This document shows, piece after piece, positions 8,549 through 15,875 of a DNA stretch of 48,724 bases. Under the pieces are notes generated by a model. The model saw only the letters and a list, made by a program, of their open reading frames with translations. It had not been told where the DNA came from and ran no database searches. The stretch lies in NCBI GenBank assembly GCA_903944895.1, contig CAJATL010000270.1:1-48724 (forward strand), read 5' to 3'. The DNA comes from an uncultured Bacteroidota bacterium. Its GTDB lineage: Bacteria; Bacteroidota; Bacteroidia; Bacteroidales; 4484-276. A program made the position numbers and the translations under genes. The stretch's first letter is position 1; each line of letters opens with the position of its first letter.

Positions 8549-9493
8549 ATGGATTTACAAAATAAAACCAAAGACGAACTCATCAACGAGTTTCAAAAAT
8601 TACAGGCTGAGAATTTTGCTTTAAAAGCATCATACGAGAAATGCCTCAGCGAGCAAAAGCTGATGGAAGAGGAATTTATTATAGCGACTGAAAAAGTTAG
8701 AGAAAAAAACCGTTTCAAATCTGAGTTTCAAGCTATCATGTCACTCGAAATACATACCCCAATAAATTGCGTATTAGGATTCTCTGAATTTTTGCTTAAT
8801 GAAGAATTAACAGAAAGTAAAAGAAAAGAAATTTATAATATTCTTGTCCAGTCTTCCTACCAATTCATGAATAATTTCGAAGATTTTTCAGAAGTTTTAT
8901 TTTTGGATTGTGAGCGAAAAGCCACCATAACTGAGGTAAGTATCAACGAAATGATCGATGACAGCTACTCATCATTTAAACATGGGTTCAACAAGAAAGG
9001 AATTCAGTTTTACTACAAAAGAAATTCGCCTGAAGATGATGTCTTCATTTTTTCAGATGAATTTTTAATCTTGAAAACCCTATCCACACTTATAAAGATG
9101 GCAGATAGATTTACCGATAATGGATCAGTCGAAATTGGTTATGTATCAAAAAATGCTGGTTCTACAAGTTTGATGGATGAAACATGTGAAACAATTTTTG
9201 AATCCACCGAAGTAGAGTTTTATGTAAAAGATACTGGAATTGGTATTCCTCAAAAAGAACACGAGACTGCGTTTGATGCTTTCGCGCTACATTATTATTG
9301 CATTGAAAGGAAAATAGATAGTCGGGGCTTAGACCTTTTCATCGCGAAATCGTATGTGGAGCTGCTTGGTGGGACAATCCGCCTGGAAAGCGAAGAAGGA
9401 AAAGGCACAACGGTTTATTTTACTGTTCCGCAACAACCTCCTTTGTCTTCCAAATTAATGTCCGATCGTTTTTCCCAAAACCTTTCAGATTGA
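8549..9493 (+). CDS. Degenerate histidine-kinase-like protein, unit 2 (phosphoacceptor His lost, G1 box kept)
   Basis: A 314-residue paralogue of the preceding gene. The coiled-coil start (residues 5-40) and the last ~40 residues (IAKSYVELLGG onward) are nearly identical to it even at DNA level, while the middle has diverged. The H-box reads SLEIHTPIN: the phosphoacceptor His is Leu66. The N-box Asn is Met184. In contrast the G1 box is intact, DTGIGIP (228-234), and G2 reads GLDL. It therefore cannot autophosphorylate on the canonical His but may still bind nucleotide. A plausible role is as a partner of unit 1 or as a pseudokinase regulator; no response regulator is encoded next to it. The start is set by the MDLQNKTKDELINE match to unit 1. 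Confidence 0.8.
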   Translation: MDLQNKTKDELINEFQKLQAENFALKASYEKCLSEQKLMEEEFIIATEKVREKNRFKSEFQAIMSLEIHTPINCVLGFSEFLLNEELTESKRKEIYNILVQSSYQFMNNFEDFSEVLFLDCERKATITEVSINEMIDDSYSSFKHGFNKKGIQFYYKRNSPEDDVFIFSDEFLILKTLSTLIKMADRFTDNGSVEIGYVSKNAGSTSLMDETCETIFESTEVEFYVKDTGIGIPQKEHETAFDAFALHYYCIERKIDSRGLDLFIAKSYVELLGGTIRLESEEGKGTTVYFTVPQQPPLSSKLMSDRFSQNLSD

Positions 9494-9594
9494 AGCCATC
9501 CCGACCAGATGAAAATGCCGTCTGATTAAAGTATGAACAGCAAACAAATGAATTTCCTGATTTAATCGGATGAATCCGGGTTTAATGCAATTTA

Positions 9595-10467
9595 TCAACC
9601 CCGATCCCTTTTTGGAATATCAACCTTCATTTCGATAGCCACATCACCGTTATCAATCACTTTGAGATAATAAAAATCATCGGTGTATGCGGTAGCGTCA
9701 AACTCAAATTTAAGTTTATGGTCGCCGGGTTTTTCAACCAGGTTTTTGTACAACTCCCTCACCACAATATTATCCTTATCAAACATGGCGATAATGATCG
9801 AACGGTTTTCGTAAAGATTGTACGAAAACTCCCCTCCCATTTTAAGCTTGTAGGTTGATGTCGAATAGTAATTGCGCTCATAATCATCAGGTGCAGGTGC
9901 CGGAGGAATTGGTTGGCCTGTTTCATCAGCCACATAGCCGATAAGCTGACGGGTAAGTACAGTATCGAAACCGGTGATATAATCGATCGGATATTTGCAC
10001 GACAAAGCCCAAACGGCAGTTTGTGCTTCAAAATTGAAGAGTTCCTCCTTTTCAATTTTCTTCGTAAGTCCAAGCAGGCTTGAATCGGCGAGCTTTGTGA
10101 GATGATAATCAGAAGATACGTCGGGTGAAGCATCGGAACTTTCGAGACACATCGCATAAAGCTGGACTTCCTTTACCTGACCGGGCTTTAAGGCAAGAAT
10201 TTCTTCCTTTGTCACCACAAAATTCTGATAAGCCGAATCACCGGCTTCCAAAACAAGCCCGTTTTCGACTTTTAAATTTGTAATGGAATTAGAGATGTTC
10301 TTAACCTCCAGCATCAACGGCCGGATGTAGTGGGTGCTGCCTTCGTTGCCATGAATAGAAAACTGGATGAGCTTTTGCTTTTCAGCCTCTGTAAGGCTGC
10401 GGGTTTGCGGTTTTCCTGCAAAAGGAAACAAAACGATTGTCGAAATGATTAAAATGAATGCTCTCAT
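9595..10467 (-). CDS. Exported hypothetical protein
   Basis: 290 residues with an N-terminal signal peptide (MRAFILIISTIVLFPFAG). No family is recognised. The first half carries a segment describing a beta-rich domain (LEVKNISNSITNLKVENGLVLEAGD) and a helical stretch around TQTAVWALSCKYPID-like residues (EAQTAVWALSCKYP); a proline-rich linker PIPPAPAPDD follows. The last ~75 residues resemble a FlgD-type Ig-like strand pattern (EKPGDHKLKFEFDATAYTDDFYYLKV), common in extracellular Bacteroidota proteins but not a T9SS sorting domain as it lacks the terminal signature. It is divergent from the glycosidase at 10774 and probably periplasmic. Function unknown. Confidence 0.7.
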   Translation of the reverse strand: MRAFILIISTIVLFPFAGKPQTRSLTEAEKQKLIQFSIHGNEGSTHYIRPLMLEVKNISNSITNLKVENGLVLEAGDSAYQNFVVTKEEILALKPGQVKEVQLYAMCLESSDASPDVSSDYHLTKLADSSLLGLTKKIEKEELFNFEAQTAVWALSCKYPIDYITGFDTVLTRQLIGYVADETGQPIPPAPAPDDYERNYYSTSTYKLKMGGEFSYNLYENRSIIIAMFDKDNIVVRELYKNLVEKPGDHKLKFEFDATAYTDDFYYLKVIDNGDVAIEMKVDIPKRDRG

Positions 10468-10732
10468 AAACTTGTTGATTTTGGTTAATAAACGCAGTTA
10501 AAGAAAAAGTAGAGCATTTTATCATGAATCCGGTTTTTAATAATGAAGTATGAATGGTGAAAAAAAATTGTGAAACAGTTTTGATGCAGGAAATTACCGG
10601 CAATAAACGCTTTGAATCATCAACATATTTTAACGTAACAAAAATCATCTCCACCAAAATCGATTTATTCGTACTCCTGGTTTTAAACTTATCGAAACAT
10701 AAATTCCATAAGCCAAAAACCCAGCTTTTTAG

Positions 10733-10741
10733 TAAGTTTGC
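10733..10741 (+). promoter_or_regulatory. -7 promoter element of the 10774 glycosidase gene
   Basis: TAAGTTTGC matches TAnnTTTGC. It overlaps the TTG that would otherwise extend the frame to 10738, and so supports the downstream ATG at 10774. The rest of the 306-base gap 10468-10773 holds nothing else recognisable. Confidence 0.7.
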
Positions 10742-10773
10742 CCAAAAGATTATTCATTCAAACCTCCGCGGGC

Positions 10774-13700
10774 ATGAAAAAATATTCATTATTCCTGGCT
10801 CTTCTGGCGTTAACGCTTGTTTCGGCAGCACAGGATTTAAAGATAGGCTTCCTGACCAATCAAAAATTAAAGCAAGCCGATGTCGAAACTGCCGCTGCAT
10901 GGGAGTTTTTATCTTCCCAACCCGGAATCAGTTCTTTATGGCTTACGCCGAAAAATGCCAGCAAACCAGCTAAAATCAATAGTTTTGATGCAATCTGGGT
11001 TCATCTTTCCGACACCAATATCCGGATTGCCGATGTTTTTTCGCCAAATATCATAGCCAGTCTTAAAACTTACGCCCAAAATGGGGGAAACCTTTTGCTT
11101 ACACAGGAAGCTTTTCCTTTGATCAATCTTTTGGAAATTGAAACTGAAAAGCCTGTTTTAGTGAACAAACAAGCCAAAGATTCAGGTTACGGCCGGATGC
11201 TGGGATTTCATAGTTTCCGCTCCCATCCTGTGTTTGATGGTTTAAATGGCGGTGCTTACATCTTAAAACCTTCTGCCGACATCACTGTCAGAAATTATGG
11301 ATTTTTTGGAGATACGATTCCGGCAGCAGGCAAAGTTGTGGCCACCGACTGGGATTATATTTTCCTGCGGGAAGATAAAAAAATGATCGTCGAATATGAA
11401 GTTGGAAAAGGAAAAATCCTTGCTGTGGGCGGTTACATGTATTTTAAATTTCCCGAAAAGCAACAAGCTAAAGCTGATGAAACCTACAATGTAAACCGGC
11501 AACATCTCGAAAAATTTACTCTGAATTGTTTAGATTATTTAGCTGGAATGCCCAACATTGAAGCGCATTTCTGGAATTATCAGCCACCAAAAATAGAATC
11601 ATTTGTTTTAGCTGAAAACGCATATTTCCCGATGTTACGCCCAACCATCAAATCGCATCAATGGGAAATTAACGAAAGTAAAACCGACCTGCACCGAAGG
11701 TTTGCCACCGTTAATTTTTGGGATGTTGCCGGTGAACGGCTTTTAATAATGGGCAAAGAAACCGGCGGCATCGACGAAATCTGGGCGCACCCTTTTATGG
11801 CTTTCCGAGATTATGAAGTTGGGATAAAGTTTGACTATCGCGACACAATTTATTGGCTAACCGACGAAAAACCAATGATTACCATCCATCCCGAATCGTT
11901 TGAGCGGCTTTACCAGTTTAAGCGGGCATTTTTAAAAGAGATAATCTGCGTTTCGCCTGATCAGCCGCAGGCAGTGGTTCATTACGAATACCGGGGCGTT
12001 TATCCTGCCGAAATATTCATCCGTTTCAAGTCCAATCAGCGCATGATGTGGCCTTATTCCGAAAAGGTTTTGGGAGGCATAAAATATACTTTCGACCAAA
12101 AGTTAAACGCATTCATCATCACCGATCCATCCGGCGATTTTGTAAGTATGCTTGGTTTTAATAAAAATCCGGAGCCGGTAAATTTTTCATCTTCCCAGCT
12201 CCTGCCCTCTTTTAAACCGGTTATTTGCCCGGTTGGCCATTACAACGAAATTTTTGCTGTCGATTCGGTTTGGAAAACAAAACCTGCCGATGGGTTAAAA
12301 ATAAGCGGCCTTGCCAAAATTAATCTGGAGATGAACGACAACTTTGATGTGATTGTTTCGGCAGGCAGCGAAGGAATTTCAAAAGCCATCACCGCTTTTC
12401 AGATGGCTCAATCCGATCCCGAAAAAGTTTATAAAAATGCGCTGTTACATCAGGAAAATATTTCCGGTAAAATGCTTTCCATTACCACGCCTGATGCGGT
12501 TTTTAATACAGGCTTTGCCTGGGCAGTCAATGCCAGCGACCGGTTTTTTGTTACGACTCCGGGAATCGGCGGTTCGCTGGTTGCAGGTTACGGAACCACC
12601 GAAAACGGCTGGGACGGTGAGCACAAAGTGAATGGTCGCCCGGGCTATGCCTGGTACTTTGGCCGCGATTCCGAATGGAGCGCTTTTGCTTTGCTTGGTT
12701 ATGGCGATTTCGGGAAGGTAAAAAGTGTGATCGGAACCTTGCAAAAATTCCAGGATTTGAATGGCAAGATTTTTCATGAACTCAGCACTTCGGGTTTTGC
12801 GCATTATGATGCCTCGGATGCCACGCCGCTTTATGTGGTTTTGGCCGGCCGTTATCTGAAACATTCGGGTGATAAGGATTTTATCAGCGAAAGCTGGAAA
12901 AACATAAAAGCTGCTATGGATTTTATGTATTCCACCGACACCGATGGCGACGGCCTTATCGAAAACACAAATGTTGGCCATGGCTGGGTTGAAGGCGGCG
13001 GATTGTTTGGTTCGCACACTTCGCTTTACCTGGCATCCTGCTGGGCCGAAGCCCTCAGTGAAGCCGCATTTATCGCTCAAAACCTGGGTTTTGCCGACTT
13101 AGCCACCAAATATGAAACTGATAAAAATGAGGTCATCCATAAAATCAACGCGCTTTATTGGAACGAGGAGCAGCAATATTTTTATCATGGTGTCAAACAG
13201 GATGGCTCCTTTATTGAAGAAAAATCCATCATGCCGACAATCCCGGTTTTATTTGGTCAGGTTGAGAAAAATCGCTCAAGAGAAGTTTTGAAAGCTTTTG
13301 CCAAAAACGAGTTTACGGCAAACTGGGGAGTCAGGATTGTAAGCGAAAGAAGCCCACTGTTCAGGCCACAAGGTTATCACACCGGAAGTGTCTGGCCTTT
13401 GTTTACGGGTTGGACAGCATTGGCAGAATATGAAGCCGGACGCGGGATTCAGGGATTTTCGCACATCATGAACAACCTACAGGTTTATGATGACTGGGCA
13501 CTTGGTTTTGTTGAAGAAGTGCTGAATGGCGCCGAATACCAGCCTTCCGGCGTTTGCAGCCATCAATGCTGGAGCGAAACCATGGTTTTGCAACCTGCTA
13601 TCGAAGGAATGCTCGGATTAAAACCCGATGCAACAAAAAACTTTCTGGCTTTTTCGCCTGATTTTCCTGCAAACTGGGACAGGGTGAACATCGAAAATAT

Positions 13701-14223
13701 CAGGATTGGCGGATATTTGCTTGGTTTTGAGCAAATCAGAAAAGGGAACAAAGTTCGGTTCAACTTTTCGCATCAGGGTGATTCCTCATTAAAAATTCAG
13801 TTTTCGCCACGTTTGCCTTCAGGAACTCAAATCCTGGAAATTTCGCTGGATGGTATTATTCAGAAATTTGATCCTCAAAACTTGGCGGTTAATTTCGAAA
13901 TCTTAAAAACCTCCGAAATCGAAATTTCATTTAAAAACGGAATCGAGGTGTTACCGTTCATCGCTCATCCAAAACCCGGCGAATCGCCCGAAGGCAGCAG
14001 AATTATCGAAACCAAATTTGTAAATGGGATTTACGAAATTTCCTTTGAAGGAAAAAGCGGTTCATCCGAAGAATTTAAAGTTTACATCAACAACAGCAAA
14101 ATCAAGGAGGTTATTAACGCAAAACTCCTGAGCCAGGACAACCGGATTTTTAAGTTTAGTTTAGATTTCCCGGAAACGGACAGCAAATATGCCACCAAAA
14201 CTGTAAAAATTTTAACGGACTAA
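10774..14223 (+). CDS. Secreted six-hairpin glycosidase, glycogen-debranching/GH63-like, with N-terminal ThuA-like domain
   Basis: 1149 residues from the ATG at 10774, which opens a proper signal peptide (MKKYSLFLALLALTLVSAAQ). Residues ~20-260 have a flavodoxin/glutamine-amidotransferase-like pattern (LKTYAQNGGNLLLTQEAFPL) as in ThuA-type accessory domains. Residues ~560-980 form an (alpha/alpha)6 barrel typical of amylo-alpha-1,6-glucosidase and GH63-like enzymes: GRDSEW at 630-635, DTDGDGLIENTN, HGWVEGGG, HTGSVWPL, and SHQCWSET with Glu935 as a candidate base. A C-terminal beta region ends the chain. It lacks a T9SS sorting domain, so it is probably periplasmic. Substrate unknown; an alpha-glucan or an oligosaccharide trimmed by neighbouring enzymes is likely. 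The gene at 15876 encodes a second enzyme of the same fold. Confidence 0.75.
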   Translation: MKKYSLFLALLALTLVSAAQDLKIGFLTNQKLKQADVETAAAWEFLSSQPGISSLWLTPKNASKPAKINSFDAIWVHLSDTNIRIADVFSPNIIASLKTYAQNGGNLLLTQEAFPLINLLEIETEKPVLVNKQAKDSGYGRMLGFHSFRSHPVFDGLNGGAYILKPSADITVRNYGFFGDTIPAAGKVVATDWDYIFLREDKKMIVEYEVGKGKILAVGGYMYFKFPEKQQAKADETYNVNRQHLEKFTLNCLDYLAGMPNIEAHFWNYQPPKIESFVLAENAYFPMLRPTIKSHQWEINESKTDLHRRFATVNFWDVAGERLLIMGKETGGIDEIWAHPFMAFRDYEVGIKFDYRDTIYWLTDEKPMITIHPESFERLYQFKRAFLKEIICVSPDQPQAVVHYEYRGVYPAEIFIRFKSNQRMMWPYSEKVLGGIKYTFDQKLNAFIITDPSGDFVSMLGFNKNPEPVNFSSSQLLPSFKPVICPVGHYNEIFAVDSVWKTKPADGLKISGLAKINLEMNDNFDVIVSAGSEGISKAITAFQMAQSDPEKVYKNALLHQENISGKMLSITTPDAVFNTGFAWAVNASDRFFVTTPGIGGSLVAGYGTTENGWDGEHKVNGRPGYAWYFGRDSEWSAFALLGYGDFGKVKSVIGTLQKFQDLNGKIFHELSTSGFAHYDASDATPLYVVLAGRYLKHSGDKDFISESWKNIKAAMDFMYSTDTDGDGLIENTNVGHGWVEGGGLFGSHTSLYLASCWAEALSEAAFIAQNLGFADLATKYETDKNEVIHKINALYWNEEQQYFYHGVKQDGSFIEEKSIMPTIPVLFGQVEKNRSREVLKAFAKNEFTANWGVRIVSERSPLFRPQGYHTGSVWPLFTGWTALAEYEAGRGIQGFSHIMNNLQVYDDWALGFVEEVLNGAEYQPSGVCSHQCWSETMVLQPAIEGMLGLKPDATKNFLAFSPDFPANWDRVNIENIRIGGYLLGFEQIRKGNKVRFNFSHQGDSSLKIQFSPRLPSGTQILEISLDGIIQKFDPQNLAVNFEILKTSEIEISFKNGIEVLPFIAHPKPGESPEGSRIIETKFVNGIYEISFEGKSGSSEEFKVYINNSKIKEVINAKLLSQDNRIFKFSLDFPETDSKYATKTVKILTD

Positions 14224-14245
14224 CTTTATGGGCACAAAAATTGAT

Positions 14246-14254
14246 TAAATTCGC
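14246..14254 (+). promoter_or_regulatory. Near-consensus -7 element before the DUF6340 gene
   Basis: TAAATTCGC differs from TAnnTTTGC at one base and lies 29 bases before the TTG start at 14284. Confidence 0.45.
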
Positions 14255-14283
14255 CTCATTCAAAAAAAACTTAATCATCGGTT

Positions 14284-15315
14284 TTGAAACATATTTTTAT
14301 CATTATTTCGGTTTTTAGTCTGGTTTTGCTCAATTCGTGCAATACCTACGATTTTTTCACCATCACTGTTCTCGAACCTGCCGAAATTGCTTTTCCGGCC
14401 AATTATAAAAAACTGGTGATCGCTCACAATCTTTACCGCTCGCAGTCCGACACGACCGGCACATCGTACAGTCTTTTCGATGTATCTAAATCTGATACAA
14501 CCTACCTTTACGATGAAATTGCCAGAGAATCTGTTTTCAGTCTTCACGATTTTTTAAATGCTTCTACACGGTTTGAAGCGGTAATTTTCGATTCGATCCC
14601 GAACCATTTTCCCAAGTCGTCCGATGATTTTACGATGAATGATCTCGATCTGATCAGGCAAATCTGCCATCAAAATAATGCTGATGCCATGATTTTACTC
14701 AACGACCTTGCGACTTATGATAAATATGAAGTGATTAGTGATAATTATGCTGCCTATTTTGGTGAATTTGAAGTGAAGATAAGGGAAACCTGGTTTTTTA
14801 TCGATCCTTTTAAATCAAAATTGGTCGATTTGAAAAGTATAAACTTCCCCACCTACTATCAAACTGATCCGTGGTATTTTGATGAGAACATGAACATCTT
14901 TGATTTCAGAAAAGACGTTCTACTCAAATCCGGCGTCGAAGCCGGAATAAATTATGGCAGGAGGATTTCGCCTTTTTGGTCGGAAACCGACAGGATTGTG
15001 TTTAAAAATGGCAGCAAGCAAATCAGAAAAGGTTATAAAGAATCTCAGCTTGGAAATTGGGAAAAGGCTGAAATAATATGGCGCGACGAAATAATGAACC
15101 CAAAGAATTTAAACCAGGCTCGGGCAACCTTTAATATCGGGCTTGCCAACGAAATGAACGGATCGTTGGAACCAGCTATTGAATGGGTGCAAAAATCGGT
15201 AGAAATATTTCCTGACACTATAAATAAAACCTATCTCCGGATACTTGAAAACAGGCTGCAGCAGCAAGATGATCTTTTTTATCAGATGGAAGGTTCAAAC
15301 ACCGACAAGCCTTAA
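14284..15315 (+). CDS. DUF6340 family lipoprotein with C-terminal TPR-like repeats
   Basis: 343 residues. The start codon is TTG: translation from 14284 gives a perfect lipoprotein signal beginning at residue 1 (KHIFIIISVFSLVLLNSC, lipobox cysteine at 19), with no ATG or GTG nearby that would do the same. The N-terminal region (TVLEPAEIAFPANYKKLVIAHN) is typical of the DUF6340 family, found almost only in Bacteroidota and of unknown role. Residues ~245-330 contain helical pairs with TPR spacing (GYKESQLGNWEKAEIIWRDE, ATFNIGLANEMNGSLEPAIEW), pointing to protein binding. It likely sits on a membrane facing the periplasm. Its stop overlaps the stop of the convergent DUF2007 gene. Confidence 0.8.
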   Translation: MKHIFIIISVFSLVLLNSCNTYDFFTITVLEPAEIAFPANYKKLVIAHNLYRSQSDTTGTSYSLFDVSKSDTTYLYDEIARESVFSLHDFLNASTRFEAVIFDSIPNHFPKSSDDFTMNDLDLIRQICHQNNADAMILLNDLATYDKYEVISDNYAAYFGEFEVKIRETWFFIDPFKSKLVDLKSINFPTYYQTDPWYFDENMNIFDFRKDVLLKSGVEAGINYGRRISPFWSETDRIVFKNGSKQIRKGYKESQLGNWEKAEIIWRDEIMNPKNLNQARATFNIGLANEMNGSLEPAIEWVQKSVEIFPDTINKTYLRILENRLQQQDDLFYQMEGSNTDKP

Positions 15316-15587
15316 TCTCTGTCTTCCCCAAAACTTTCGTCCAGATTTTCGTAGTAATAGTCGACAACAACTTTAGCACTGTCGTAATCATTTTGGGCAA
15401 CAAAAACCCTTACAGCTCCGGCACTGCCTGCAGCAGAATGCCAGGGGGTATAATTTCCCAAAATTTCATCGCCCAAATATGCTTCCAATTCATTATCCTC
15501 GAGCATACTCTTCAGCAGTCCAGCCTGCCAGGCAGTTCCTGTAAAAACTTCAACAGGATTTAATTCATCTTTAGGTTCTTTTTTCAT
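15312..15587 (-). CDS. DUF2007 putative signal-transducing protein
   Basis: 91 residues, soluble, no signal peptide. The pattern VEVFTGTAWQAGLLKSMLEDNELEAYLGDE...VRVFVAQNDYDSAKVVVDYY is the DUF2007 fold (a PII-like or ACT-like small ligand-sensing module); the family's role is unknown. It converges on the DUF6340 gene so closely that both stop codons lie in the same four bases, TTAA at 15312-15315. The 288-base gap upstream of it (15588-15875) holds the promoter of the 15876 gene and no other recognisable feature. Confidence 0.75.
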   Translation of the reverse strand: MKKEPKDELNPVEVFTGTAWQAGLLKSMLEDNELEAYLGDEILGNYTPWHSAAGSAGAVRVFVAQNDYDSAKVVVDYYYENLDESFGEDRD

Positions 15588-15832
15588 AAAGCTTTTAGGT
15601 TAAAATTTTTCTAAGCGCTATTATAACCCAATTTTTACATAATTGTTTTGACGTTTCAATTCTTTATGAACCAAAAAGTTAACTGATATTTTAAATTGCA
15701 CTTTTTGATCCAATAAAACCCATTGATATTGGAAGTTTTGATCCTGATTTTCATAGATATTCATGCAAAAATCCCTATAAAATAATACTGAAAAAACATT
15801 CGGTTTTCAATGCCTTCCGCAGATAAACTGAT

Positions 15833-15841
15833 TAGTTTTGC
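15833..15841 (+). promoter_or_regulatory. -7 promoter element of the 15876 glycosidase gene
   Basis: TAGTTTTGC matches TAnnTTTGC exactly, 34 bases before the ATG. Confidence 0.65.
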
Positions 15842-15875
15842 ATTCAAAAAATCAATATTCAGATAAACCGTCAAG

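Noticed and set aside
9595-10467. T9SS sorting domain at the C-terminus
   Set aside because: The final strands resemble a FlgD-like Ig fold but lack the YPNP opening and the terminal KxxVxx signature seen in the true sorting domains of this window.
12445-13080. Long antisense open frame (211 codons) inside the six-hairpin glycosidase gene
   Set aside because: It lies wholly opposite a gene with clear family motifs, has no signal, domain or promoter, and its composition follows the codon use of the sense gene.
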